A DNA stretch of 24,099 bases, taken from NCBI GenBank assembly GCA_031269405.1, contig JAISZE010000031.1, positions 1 through 24,099 of the forward strand. The letters are read 5' to 3'. The DNA comes from Treponema sp. (GTDB taxonomy: Bacteria > Spirochaetota > Spirochaetia > Treponematales > Breznakiellaceae). Under the pieces are notes generated by a model that ran no database searches, had not been told where the DNA came from, and saw only the letters and a list, made by a program, of their open reading frames with translations. This document shows positions 15,284 to 23,836 of the stretch, in pieces. Both the position numbers and the translations under genes were made by a program. Positions within the stretch are counted from its first letter, which is position 1. Each line of letters starts with the position of its first letter.

Positions 15284-15829
15284 TCAACGCCTTTTGACCG
15301 GTTTTACTGTATTATCGGCAGGATCTGCAAAAATTCCACGAAATTCATTAAAAAAAATTTCATTTCCGCCGATAAAGAGTTTCACATCCTTAAGGGATGG
15401 AAAATTCCGCCGCAGCCCCTCGTTAAGAGTCAGGCAACTCCGGAAAACATCCCCCCCTTCAGGAGGAAGAGCGGCTTCTTCGGATAAATCCGCATAGGCC
15501 GTCCCCTCCCGGTACATAAAGGACCTCAGCCGGGTTTCCCTGGGGAAAAGGGGCGCCGAATCTGGGGAAACAGGCCCCAGAAGGGCCTCCTCCACATACC
15601 GGCGTATATCCGTCTCCTTTGAGAAAGACCGGCGGACCATGCGGTCTTCTACCACCGCTGATCCCTCTAGTATAGAATAAAACACAAACGTCCTTCTGAC
15701 AAGCCCTGAAATGAGGAATTCCAGAAGGGCGATAAGGGCAATCGCCGCAAGATAACTAACCCGGCGGTTCAGTTTAACGCTGAAAAACCGCATCAGGGCG
15801 TTTCCGGCGTCTTTAAGAACTACATTCAT
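15284..15829 (-). CDS. GerMN-domain membrane protein
   Basis: The 181-aa protein has a cytoplasmic N-terminus, one membrane helix (about 24-44, SYLAAIALIALLEFLISGLV) and a periplasmic GerMN domain (PF10646, about 70-175). The domain pattern RRYVEEALLGPVSPDSAPLFPRETRLRSFMYREGTAYADLSEEA is characteristic. GerMN domains occur in spore germination protein GerM and in many envelope proteins linked to peptidoglycan. The ATG overlaps the stop of the amidase gene as ATGA, so the pair is translated together, which supports a role in cell-wall remodelling. A seven-base G run within the gene (15451-15457 on the plus strand) is not long enough to be compelling as a switch. Confidence 0.83.
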   Translation of the reverse strand: MNVVLKDAGNALMRFFSVKLNRRVSYLAAIALIALLEFLISGLVRRTFVFYSILEGSAVVEDRMVRRSFSKETDIRRYVEEALLGPVSPDSAPLFPRETRLRSFMYREGTAYADLSEEAALPPEGGDVFRSCLTLNEGLRRNFPSLKDVKLFIGGNEIFFNEFRGIFADPADNTVKPVKRR

Positions 15830-16902
15830 TGTACAGCGGTAAACCCTCCAGAACGTTCGAATAAGGCCACAAAACCGGTTATTCCCTTATATAACGCATC
15901 CGAAAGGTTCTTCAAGTATCCATCATCGTTCATCAGACGGGCGTCGGCTTCATTGGTAACAAAGCCCAGTTCCACCAGCACCGAAGGCATACGGGCGTTG
16001 CGCACCACGAACCATTCCTCCTCTTTGAGCCCCCTGGAAGGCATGGCGCTGCCCAAGGTTTCCTGGAAGTTCCTGAGTATGGACTGGGCCATGAGTATGC
16101 TTTCGGTAGTGAATTCTTCTTCCATCATAGAATTGAGAATAGGGATGACTTCCCGGGAATCGGCGTACCTGGAAGGGTCGATAAGTTCCCTCCGGTAACC
16201 GGGACTGAGATACCAGACCTCGTAGCCCCGGGCTTGTTTGTTGAACGAGGCGTTGGCGTGGATAGATATGTAGATCACCGCCTCGTTGTCCCTGAGGGGG
16301 ACTGCGTTGGCCAGCGCGACCCGGTCTTCCAGGGTGGGATACGTATCCCCTTCACGGGTCAGGAGGACCCGTTTGTCCGGGAAAGCCGCAGCGAGCCGGG
16401 AATGGAGGAATCTGGAAACTTTCAGGGTTATATCCTTTTCCACCGATTTTAAGGGTTTGCCGTCAATGACATGCTCCCCGACAGCCCCTGTGTCCTTCCC
16501 CCCGTGGCCAGGATCCACAATAATGGCGGCAATACGGAAACGGTTCCGGTCGTCCTCGGCATAACGGTCAAAGACAGCCTTCATCTGGGAAACAAAGGAA
16601 GACGGGAACCAGAGCGTTCCCTGGTCCCTGTACGGCAGCGGGAGGCTGAGAATTTCCCGGTTATCAAAGAGCACCGGCCCTGTTTCCCCCGAGCTTCCTG
16701 AGACAAAGGCGGCGTAATGCCCGTTTGAAGAAAAAACTCCGGATTCAAAAAAGGGATCCCAGCGCAGTTCCGCCTGGTCCAGCCCGGAAGAGCCCAGGGC
16801 TTTTAAGGCGTCGTCGAGGCTGAGGCTTTGGGCCGAAAGAGAGTAACCGGCGGCGGCCAGAAAAAAAATCAGCGCCTGCACCCAGAGACGTTTACCTTTC
16901 AA
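15826..16902 (-). CDS. N-acetylmuramoyl-L-alanine amidase (Amidase_3)
   Basis: This 358-aa exported zinc hydrolase cuts the amide bond between muramic acid and the stem peptide of peptidoglycan. Residues 1-24 are a signal peptide, and about 28-110 form a small beta-rich N-terminal domain. Residues about 123-345 are the catalytic domain, with Zn ligands His133 (DPGHGGKDTG), Glu155 (VEKDI) and His215 (SIHANAS) and catalytic Glu311 (VELGFVTN). All key residues are present. The start is a TTG at 16902. No other in-frame start lies before the signal peptide, and AGGA is suitably placed upstream. The start lies two bases after the ATP-grasp stop (16904). Confidence 0.92.
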   Translation of the reverse strand: MKGKRLWVQALIFFLAAAGYSLSAQSLSLDDALKALGSSGLDQAELRWDPFFESGVFSSNGHYAAFVSGSSGETGPVLFDNREILSLPLPYRDQGTLWFPSSFVSQMKAVFDRYAEDDRNRFRIAAIIVDPGHGGKDTGAVGEHVIDGKPLKSVEKDITLKVSRFLHSRLAAAFPDKRVLLTREGDTYPTLEDRVALANAVPLRDNEAVIYISIHANASFNKQARGYEVWYLSPGYRRELIDPSRYADSREVIPILNSMMEEEFTTESILMAQSILRNFQETLGSAMPSRGLKEEEWFVVRNARMPSVLVELGFVTNEADARLMNDDGYLKNLSDALYKGITGFVALFERSGGFTAVQ

Positions 16903-16903
16903 G

Positions 16904-18478
16904 TCATTGTTTTCCTATTCCCAGGCTGTCGAGATAATAGACTGCCCCCTGGTAGCCGCCTCGGACCAGAGCGGCCCAGAAGGGCCTGCCTAAGACGCCG
17001 CCCCTGTCCCCTGAAGGCAGGGACAGGCCGGTAAGCAGGCGGACCGCCGCCAGGGATTCCAGGACACTGCGTCCTGCCCAGTCCGTAAGGCCCGAACCGG
17101 TAAATTCCGGGAACGGGACAAGGGCCGGTTCCGTTCCGCTCTCAGCAGCGGTATCAGGCAATGCGTCCAGAAGGCCCCGGAGCCGGGCATCCAGCACAAA
17201 AGCGTCTGGAGGGAACCCTGAACCCTGTTCCGCCCCCCGGGGGGCCAGAAACGCGGCAGTGGCATTGTCAGGCGCGACCAGGCGGATGAGTATGGAACGG
17301 GCGGCGGCTTCGGCTGAGGCGGCGGCTTCCGCCCGGCCTGGGGCGGCACTGATGATATTGCCGCATTTGGTCACGTTGTTTTCCGGGAACGCCACCAGGC
17401 TTCCTTCGCGTATGCGCATAAAAAGGTCTTTGAAAGCCGGCACGGACCGGGCCTTATCCAGGCCGCTGACGGAACGCACCCTGCCGGGTATGGAGATGAA
17501 GGCCCGTTCGGCGCAGGTCCAGTTTTTTTTCGGCTCCAGGCCGCCGGGCTTTTGCCCTATGGCGATTTGGATGGCCCCCCTGGTGGGCAGGACCCCTGAG
17601 GCGTAGGGGTAGGTCCAGCCGGACATATAGCCCCCTGAAAGCCTGGCCGCGATTTCACCAATCATAGGCCCTTTGGAAGTAAGCTTGAGGTCCCCTTTGG
17701 CCGCGCCGTTGCCGATTCCCAGGGCCCTTACCCCGGCTTTGAAGGCCTCCAGCAGGGCGCAGGCGGATGATGTATCGATACTTGAAGGCATGGTATGGCC
17801 CATTTCGATAAAATAAGGGGGAAAGAAGATGTGCCGGTCCGCAAGGCCGCAGATGGTGATTTCCCCCTGATAGACCAGGGCGTCAACGGAAAACTCAGGG
17901 CCGTCCATGTATTCTTCTACAATAACCCGGCCTGATCGGGAGAACGTGAAGGCCTCGGCGGCTGCGGTTTCGAGTTCCCCGGCATTATCCACCCTGCGGC
18001 AGCCCCGGGATCCCATGTTGTCCACAGGCTTTACCACTGCGGGCCAAGAAAAAGGCAGAGAAAAGCCGCTGTTTTTCGAAGGCGGCTCCGAAATGATGAT
18101 AAATTCCGGCGAAGGAACCCCGGCGGCCTTGAAACGGCGGCGCATCCGCTCCTTGTCCGACGCGTCCAGGGCTGTTTCCCAGGAGATGCCGGGCAGCCCC
18201 AGGCGTTCGGCGGTCCAGGCTACAGCAGCGGAGAAGTCCGTACCGGCAGTCATAACCCCCGCTAAGCCCCCGTTTTCCGCAAGGGACCGGGCAAGGGCCT
18301 CGATGCCTTCCTTATCCTTGAGATCCACGTTTTCAAAACGATCTGCCAGAGACACGCAGGCCGCGCAGGGGTCCCCGTCGGCAGCAACAGTCTCAAGGCC
18401 CATTTCCTTCGCTATCGTAAGCGCCGGGCCCTGCATCACCCCGGCGCCGAGTATCAAAATCCGCTGTTTTCCAGACAT
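16904..18478 (-). CDS. ATP-grasp ligase, substrate unknown
   Basis: This 524-aa protein starts with a Rossmann-like pre-ATP-grasp domain (ILILGAGVMQGPALTIAKEMGLETVAADGDP). An ATP-grasp core follows (about 105-310): WPAVVKPVDNMGSRGC (Lys150), IVEEYMDGPEFSVDAL (188-203) and GPMIGEIAARLSGGYMSG (about 270-287). These enzymes join a carboxylate to an amine or thiol through an acyl-phosphate, as in carbamoyl-phosphate synthase or biotin carboxylase. Residues about 400-524 form an extra domain I do not recognise. GGAGGC precedes the ATG. It lies between a glycan-modification operon and a cell-wall amidase, so an envelope or glycan precursor substrate is plausible but not shown. Confidence 0.8.
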   Translation of the reverse strand: MSGKQRILILGAGVMQGPALTIAKEMGLETVAADGDPCAACVSLADRFENVDLKDKEGIEALARSLAENGGLAGVMTAGTDFSAAVAWTAERLGLPGISWETALDASDKERMRRRFKAAGVPSPEFIIISEPPSKNSGFSLPFSWPAVVKPVDNMGSRGCRRVDNAGELETAAAEAFTFSRSGRVIVEEYMDGPEFSVDALVYQGEITICGLADRHIFFPPYFIEMGHTMPSSIDTSSACALLEAFKAGVRALGIGNGAAKGDLKLTSKGPMIGEIAARLSGGYMSGWTYPYASGVLPTRGAIQIAIGQKPGGLEPKKNWTCAERAFISIPGRVRSVSGLDKARSVPAFKDLFMRIREGSLVAFPENNVTKCGNIISAAPGRAEAAASAEAAARSILIRLVAPDNATAAFLAPRGAEQGSGFPPDAFVLDARLRGLLDALPDTAAESGTEPALVPFPEFTGSGLTDWAGRSVLESLAAVRLLTGLSLPSGDRGGVLGRPFWAALVRGGYQGAVYYLDSLGIGKQ

Positions 18479-18562
18479 TCCGCCTCCATTATTAATTGTC
18501 GGACAAGGAGAATAAAGGATTTAACCGGATGAACATACAGCAAGCCGGAGCAAACCGCGTTT

Positions 18563-20472
18563 TCAGGTTTTCACCGCATAGGCTTCGAAGGTGTCGCCCA
18601 GGCGGAACAGGCGGCTAAAGGCCAGGACTATATGGTAGAAATTGCCCTTTTTACCCTTCAGAAACCGCCCGATAAAGGGGAACCGTTCGGGATGGTGGCC
18701 GGTAACGACTGTTTTTTTCAGCCTGAAACCGTAGTGTTTCAATATCCTGCCTGCCCTGGGGCTCCAGATCGTCCAGTGATCCGCAGGGCTGTTTTTCAGG
18801 AACTCCCTGAGGGACTTGCGCCCTGAAATTCCGGCGTATGAAGGGGTGGAAAAGGCCAGGACCCCGCGGGGTCTGAGGATCCCGGCTATAGCGGCAAGCG
18901 CAGCGCCAGGGTCGGCAAAATGCTCGATAACATACCAGAGCGTCACAACGTCGAACGCCGGGGACTCCGTTTTAAGGGCATCAGGGAAAAAGCCGTTCAT
19001 ACACGGGATACCCAGTTCTTCCTGTACATAGCAGGCGGCCCCGGCGGCAGGTTCCAGGCCCTGGGGGGAAAAGCCTGCTTCCCTGGCTGCCAGAAGGAAG
19101 GGTCCGTAAGCGCAGCCTATGTCCAGGAGCCGCCATCCGGAACCTGCCCTGGTTTCCCCTGTTTTCCCCAAGAGAGACTTGATGTGAAAAAGCCGTTTCC
19201 GGCCCATCGCGACAAGGCCCGGGAAATCTTCCAGGTACGTTTTACCGTACTGCTTTTTATACTGGCTGAAGAAATACCTGGTTTCGTATTCTACCGGAGG
19301 CGGACTCATGCGGCCCATGCGGATAAGGCCACAGGACCTGCAGCGCCGGTAGCTTCGCAGGGACTCCGCGTCAGCCAGTCCGGAGGTTCCCGGAAAGCGT
19401 GCCAGGACCGTTCCTCCGGGCTTCAAGGGAACCGGATCCGGCAGCGGCTTCACCGGAATACAGACAGGGCAGTCCCTGGATACCAGGGGTTTTGCGGCTG
19501 CCAGAAAGTCCGCCAGGGTCCGGGTCTGCTCTTCGGCAAGGCCGTAACAGGCGGCTGTTTTTTCGTTTTTCCTATAGAGGTTCTCGAGGAAAAGGCGGTT
19601 CAGTCCCGGCTTGTCCCGAGGAACCAGGGTAAAAAGAAGGGACCCGAGCTTACGGACCCCAGGGCCGCCTGTACCGGCTGAGGCAAGCCCGGCGTTACGG
19701 GCCAGTTTTTCATGGTACGCCGTAGGCGAAACCAGGAGGACCGGGGTCCTGGCGTACAGAGCCTCGAAACACGTAAGGCCGAAATGGGTTACCAGGAGGT
19801 CATAAGCCGCCAGCTCATCCCGCAGTTTCGGGACCCTTCCCAGGACCCGGACTCCTTCCGGGAGCGGGCCTGGCCGGGAAGGGGCGGCCAGGGCGATGTC
19901 CAGGCAGCCAGGGGCCCAGGCGGCAAGGGTCCGGGCCGCGGCAGGGCCAAGGCCCAAAGCATCCTCAGCGCCGAAGCTCACCAGGACCCTGAACCTGTTT
20001 TGAGGGGAAAATTCCCTGGCAGGGAAAAACGAAGGCCGCCGGTTCCGGGGCAGGCGGAGCAGAGCCGGAGCGGTGATGTTTGCCTGAACCGCTCCGGGAA
20101 AGCCCGGGAGGAGGTCGATAAGGAAGTCAAAGTCCTTCCTGCACGGGCCGCCTTCGTCAATACCGATAAGCGGACCCAGGGCGGACCATGCGGCGAATTC
20201 CTTCACAGGCGTACGGAAACGGTCCAGGATGATGAAGTCCCAGGAAAGTGCGGAAGCTTCCGGGTCCTGGGGCGAAAAAACCCAGTCAAATGCAAAGGGA
20301 CCGGACAAGGCGTTCAGTGTGTCAAGGACGGCTTCTTTTTCAGCTTCAGGGGCATAGAGAAAAGCCTCCCGGCCCAGACGGCGGAGATCCTGTACCAGCG
20401 CGGCGGAACGCAGCAAGTGCCCCCCCCCCTGCCCTTTTCCAGGCACGGAACAACCAGCAGGGGGCCTGTCAC
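18563..20472 (-). CDS. PseG-like glycosyltransferase fused to SAM methyltransferase, frameshifted at G10 tract
   Basis: The N-terminal half (to about residue 290) is GT-B-like in the PseG/MurG style, with GGGHLLRSAALVQDLRRLG and VTHFGLTCFEALYARTPVLLVSPTAYHE. PseG removes UDP from a diamino-sugar in pseudaminic acid synthesis. The C-terminal half has a zinc-ribbon-like CPVC...CRSC pair and a class I methyltransferase (LLDIGCAYGPF, WYVIEHFADPG). The expected start is GTG 20472, which overlaps the SpsF-like stop as GTGA and reads LLVVPCLEKGRGGG, the usual N-terminus. A run of ten G (20420-20429) puts this one base out of frame with GGGHLLRS. The in-frame ORF starts only at GTG 20446 and lacks the first beta strand. 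Eleven or eight G would restore the protein. Confidence 0.82.
20420..20429 (-). repeat. Ten-base poly-G tract inside coding sequence
   Basis: Ten consecutive C on the plus strand are ten G in the gene, beginning 44 bases into the expected reading frame. It is the longest G/C homopolymer I found in the window, and the next ones are seven. Such tracts slip during replication and are the classic contingency-locus switch. Confidence 0.95.
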
Positions 20473-21146
20473 CTGGAAAGCCTTCTTGCGGCGGCTATAA
20501 TGGCGGCGCCTAGGCTCCGTTCCCCAAGGGGCAGGGTTGACAAAAAACGGTACAGCGCTTCGGCGTTTTTGTAATCCTCTGGAGTATCCACAGTAACCCT
20601 GAGATCAGGACCCTGCCAGCAGAGAGGGGCCAGGGGCCGGTGGAGGCGGAACAATTCAGGATGGTTGTAGAGATAAGGGCAGACATGTTCCCGTTCAGGG
20701 CCGGCGGCTTCCTGCTCCGCCCTGAGGAGGGCCCCGGCGCTTACGCACTCCACGCCTGAGCCGTGGGGGATGCCGGAGTACACGGCGTAATCCGCCCCAA
20801 GGGCCTCAGCTTCAACCCTGATGGCTTCCGCCGCGTCGATAAGGACAAAGGGGTTGTCCCCGGTAGCCCGCACGATCCGGTCGGGTTTAAAGCGGCGCAC
20901 CGCCAGGATATAGCGGGCAAGGACATCCTCCACAGGGCCAGGCAGGATTTCAAACCCCGCTTCAACCGCCAAAGGGGCAAAGGAAGAAACGCAGTCTTCA
21001 GGACAGGCCAGGACTTTTACTTCGCAGCCCACCCCCTTCAGGGCTTCCATTACTCTGAAAATAAGGGGCCCTCCTCCAAGGGGGAGGAGGCTTTTATTAG
21101 GGAGCCTTGTGGAGTCAAGCCGGGCCTGGAGCACAAGGGCGGTCAT
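20469..21146 (-). CDS. SpsF-like cytidylyltransferase family protein
   Basis: The 225-aa protein opens with ALVLQARLDSTRLPNKSLLPLGGGPLI, the nucleotide-binding signature of the SpsF/NeuA/KdsB family, which transfers CMP to sugar acids. RATGDNPFVLIDAAEAI (about 92-108) supplies the metal-binding Asp, and DLRVTVDTPEDYKNAEALY near the end is typical of SpsF. It probably activates a sugar for surface or flagellin modification with its PseG-like neighbour. The ATG at 21146 is chosen over the longer frame (21212) because it begins the fold and overlaps the stop of the preceding gene as ATGA. Its own stop overlaps the next start as GTGA. Confidence 0.87.
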   Translation of the reverse strand: MTALVLQARLDSTRLPNKSLLPLGGGPLIFRVMEALKGVGCEVKVLACPEDCVSSFAPLAVEAGFEILPGPVEDVLARYILAVRRFKPDRIVRATGDNPFVLIDAAEAIRVEAEALGADYAVYSGIPHGSGVECVSAGALLRAEQEAAGPEREHVCPYLYNHPELFRLHRPLAPLCWQGPDLRVTVDTPEDYKNAEALYRFLSTLPLGERSLGAAIIAAARRLSR

Positions 21147-22162
21147 GCTTCCCCCTCCCCGTCCTGGCCCGGCAAGTCCTCCCAGGAACCGGCGATGGTT
21201 TTGGCATCGCATTGAAAACGGTAGCGGTTGATTCTGACCCAGCGCCGGGCTTCGGAGAATTCCTCCCAGGAACTGAAAAAATCCGTCCCTGAACGCCTGA
21301 GATAGCCCGGAAAACGGCGGAGCGGAAGATTGGCAAAATCCCCGCGGAAAACCGGCGCCAGGTTTTTGAGGTAAAAGCGGCGGTAGCCTTCTCCCGCAGT
21401 ACTGTCCCCAGGGGGAACGGTGCCTTCATAGGAAAGCTTGATCAACTGGGTACAGGCGATTTCCTCTCCCCAGAGACGGGACCTGAACCCGAAATCCATA
21501 AGCTGCCAGTAGAAACTGCCTATAGTCCCATCGAAGCCCCCTAAGCGGATAAAACGCTCCCTGTCGTAGACGCCGATCCCTTCATAGGGGAAAAGGGACT
21601 GAAGCCCTTCCCGTCCGGGAACCAAGGGGATGGCCCTGACGCTCCCCCGGACCAGGGCCGGGGAACTGAGGGTGGGCATGGTTTCAAAACGGCTGTCCTG
21701 GATCACCGGGACGGTGCAGAGCCGCTTGTAAGCGTTTTTTTCATCATGCTTCCTGGACAGTTCCTCGGGGCTCAGGAGAAGCCGTTCCGCCATACGCTCC
21801 GCCCCCCCTCCTCTCAGAATACGGAGATCGTTCCAGAGGACGAAGAAAAGGGGGCTTGAAAGCTCCGACACCGCGAGGTTGATCTCCTCCCCAGGGCTAA
21901 CCTGGTCTCTGAGAAGCACAAAGCGCACAAAGGGAAAGGCCCCGGCCATGCCCTCAAGGTCGTAACGCTTCGCGGTCCCTTCAAGGGAAATCACGTAATC
22001 GAAACCCGCTTTTTCGAGTTCCTCAAAAAGGGTGAACCTTGGGAAGCGCCCCGGCCTGTTAAGGATCACCGCCGAGAGCCCCGTAGAAGCCCTGCGCTCG
22101 TTCCCCCCTACGCAGGTGTACGCAGGGAGGCAGCCGTTAAAAGTTGTAGGTATAGTATTCAT
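21143..22162 (-). CDS. Glycosyltransferase-like protein, spirochaetal type
   Basis: About 339 aa. The stretch SAVILNRPGRFPRFTLFEELEKAGFDYVISLEG is followed by SELSSPLFFVLWNDLRILRGG, which resembles the first strand and the acidic metal site of family 2 (GT-A) glycosyltransferases, with WND in place of DxD. IGVYDRERFIRLGGFDGTIGSFYWQLMDFGFR resembles the GGFDE...ED..L acceptor region of that family. The function is therefore inferred as sugar transfer. The ATG at 22162 overlaps the spiro-SPASM stop by 26 bp. A GTG further in, at SAV, is an alternative start, because the first 30 residues look unlike the family. It is the second gene of a tightly overlapped minus-strand operon. Confidence 0.68.
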   Translation of the reverse strand: MNTIPTTFNGCLPAYTCVGGNERRASTGLSAVILNRPGRFPRFTLFEELEKAGFDYVISLEGTAKRYDLEGMAGAFPFVRFVLLRDQVSPGEEINLAVSELSSPLFFVLWNDLRILRGGGAERMAERLLLSPEELSRKHDEKNAYKRLCTVPVIQDSRFETMPTLSSPALVRGSVRAIPLVPGREGLQSLFPYEGIGVYDRERFIRLGGFDGTIGSFYWQLMDFGFRSRLWGEEIACTQLIKLSYEGTVPPGDSTAGEGYRRFYLKNLAPVFRGDFANLPLRRFPGYLRRSGTDFFSSWEEFSEARRWVRINRYRFQCDAKTIAGSWEDLPGQDGEGEA

Positions 22163-23723
22163 CGCACACCGCGCAGATGCCGGGATAGTTCCCGCCTCTG
22201 TGCTCCAGGTAGAGGCTTTCCCCGGCTTTCCAGATCGCTTCAAGCGAAGAAGTAAAGACATTGCCCAGACAGGACCCCTTTCCTTGAAGGCTCCCCAGAT
22301 CCTCCCTGCAGCAGGGGACGGAGCCGTCCAGGAGTATGACCATGTCCCGGAGCAGATGCCAGCAGGGCTGCCGCTTCACCGGCGACAGATCCGAAGCCTG
22401 GAGATGAGGCAGGGTCCCGCAAAAATCATCGTACTTCTGGATGATGATATGGGACTGGCCCTTGCCGGGAACCGCCTCTTTCCAGGAACGGTAGAACTGT
22501 TCGATATCGTCCTCGAAACCTTTAACCCGTACCGCCTGCACATAAGCGCGGCCCGGAAAGAGGCTGATAAGCCGCCTGGCGCGGTCCGTTGCTTCGGTGA
22601 AGCCCGGCCCCCTGGCCTCTTTGTAACGGCCGGCGCCGAAGGCGTCCAGGGAAAGGATCCACGAAAGAGGCCCCGGAAGGGCCGGATTCCCCCTTGCCGG
22701 CGCCTCAGCGGCCTCAGCGGCAAGGATCTCAAGTTCCTCCGGCTGCCAGCCTATGCCGGAAGTCTCGATAACCAGGGCCAGCGAGGGGCGGGAAAGGACC
22801 ATGCGTATCAGGTCCAGCTTGTCGGGGTGAAGGGAAAGCTCCCCCCAGAGGGAAAGGCCGATAACCGCGTCTCCCGCAAAAGCGGCGATGCGGTCAAGAA
22901 GCTCCCCGAATTTGCCTTTGTCCATAACGCCCCTGCGTTCCGTAACCGGGACATTCCCGCCAAACCGGGGCCAGGGGCAGAGGGAACAGGCCTGGGGGCA
23001 GGCCCCTGAAACCTGGATATTGAAGTACGCCGGGAGCGTCCTTTGGAGTTCCGGCAACTTTTCGATGTACTCCGCCGCTTCCGAAGCGGCCTTAAGGCCT
23101 GCGGCCATAAAACCTTTAAGGAGAAGGAAATTCCGCCTCGAATCGGCGGTAAAACTCAGCCGCTTGAGCCGCAGGTCCACCGGGGAAATCTCGGTTTCTA
23201 TATCGAAGGCGTTGATGTCTTTCTGAATCACCGAAAAAAGGCAGTCCCGCTCCACGGGCCCGTCATCGTCCCCCAGGATTTTGAAAAGCACCCCGCCGGT
23301 CCCCGGAGCCAGGAGTTCCGGCGCGAAGCCGTAAGGCCAGCCGTCGGCATAGGAGTATTCCGCCGCATACCGGAGATGCCGTTCCGCCAGGGCAGATGCA
23401 AGGGCGGGGTCCAGGAGGGGGCAGTCGGCCCAGGCGAAAAAGGTGAGATCAAACCCTGCGGACAAGAGGGAAAGCCGCTCCAGAAGGCTTTTTTTGGTCC
23501 ATTCCCGGGAACGGACAATGGAAAAAGCCTCCGATTCAGAGGGAAGGCCGGGGTAATCAGCCCCTTCAAGCCCCAGGAACGCCGTCATTTCCGTCCCCGG
23601 GAACCGGCGGGCCTTCTCCAGCGCCAGGACAAAGGCGCTTTTCCCCTCACCTTCTCCCGCGTTGACAGGTTCAAAGGCTTCCGGGGCCAGCCGTCCACCG
23701 TACAATACCGTAAGGGCTCTCAT
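22137..23723 (-). CDS. Spiro-SPASM radical SAM protein with SpsF-like N-terminus
   Basis: The 528-aa product has a radical SAM domain with the cluster motif CPQACSLC (Cys 242, 246 and 249), which binds a [4Fe-4S] cluster and cleaves SAM. It ends in a SPASM-like, cysteine-rich region (CW at 454, CC at 471-472, Cys 485, CAVC at 517-520) that would hold auxiliary clusters. This layout fits the spirochaete-specific spiro-SPASM family. Residues 1 to about 200 resemble an SpsF/MobA-type nucleotidyltransferase fold (FFAWADCPLLDPALASALAERHLRYAAEYSYADGWPYGFAPELL). The substrate is unknown. ATG 23723 is chosen over 23759 because the latter is the -35 box of the promoter. There is no Shine-Dalgarno. It is the first gene of the glycan-modification operon. 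Confidence 0.85.
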   Translation of the reverse strand: MRALTVLYGGRLAPEAFEPVNAGEGEGKSAFVLALEKARRFPGTEMTAFLGLEGADYPGLPSESEAFSIVRSREWTKKSLLERLSLLSAGFDLTFFAWADCPLLDPALASALAERHLRYAAEYSYADGWPYGFAPELLAPGTGGVLFKILGDDDGPVERDCLFSVIQKDINAFDIETEISPVDLRLKRLSFTADSRRNFLLLKGFMAAGLKAASEAAEYIEKLPELQRTLPAYFNIQVSGACPQACSLCPWPRFGGNVPVTERRGVMDKGKFGELLDRIAAFAGDAVIGLSLWGELSLHPDKLDLIRMVLSRPSLALVIETSGIGWQPEELEILAAEAAEAPARGNPALPGPLSWILSLDAFGAGRYKEARGPGFTEATDRARRLISLFPGRAYVQAVRVKGFEDDIEQFYRSWKEAVPGKGQSHIIIQKYDDFCGTLPHLQASDLSPVKRQPCWHLLRDMVILLDGSVPCCREDLGSLQGKGSCLGNVFTSSLEAIWKAGESLYLEHRGGNYPGICAVCDEYYTYNF

Positions 23724-23730
23724 ACTATTG

Positions 23731-23759
23731 ATTATACCGGGAATCTGAGGCGGTGTCAT
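23731..23759 (-). promoter_or_regulatory. Promoter of the spiro-SPASM operon (leaderless)
   Basis: On the minus strand ATGACA (23759-23754), 17 bp and a perfect TATAAT (23736-23731) are followed after seven bases by the ATG at 23723. Transcription should begin at or within a base or two of the start codon. Confidence 0.65.
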
Positions 23760-23836
23760 TCACTATTACAGCAATTATCCAGCCTTCTGCCTGTTTGGGC
23801 TCATTGCGAACTTAGAAATTCTTACTATTTTAAGGC

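Noticed and set aside
15451..15457. Phase-variable tract in the GerMN gene
   Set aside because: Seven G is within the range of chance here (another C7 occurs at 21802-21808) and the reading frame is intact.
22032..23009. Plus-strand ORF opposite the spiro-SPASM gene
   Set aside because: It is antisense to the radical SAM cysteine motifs and has no domain or start signal.
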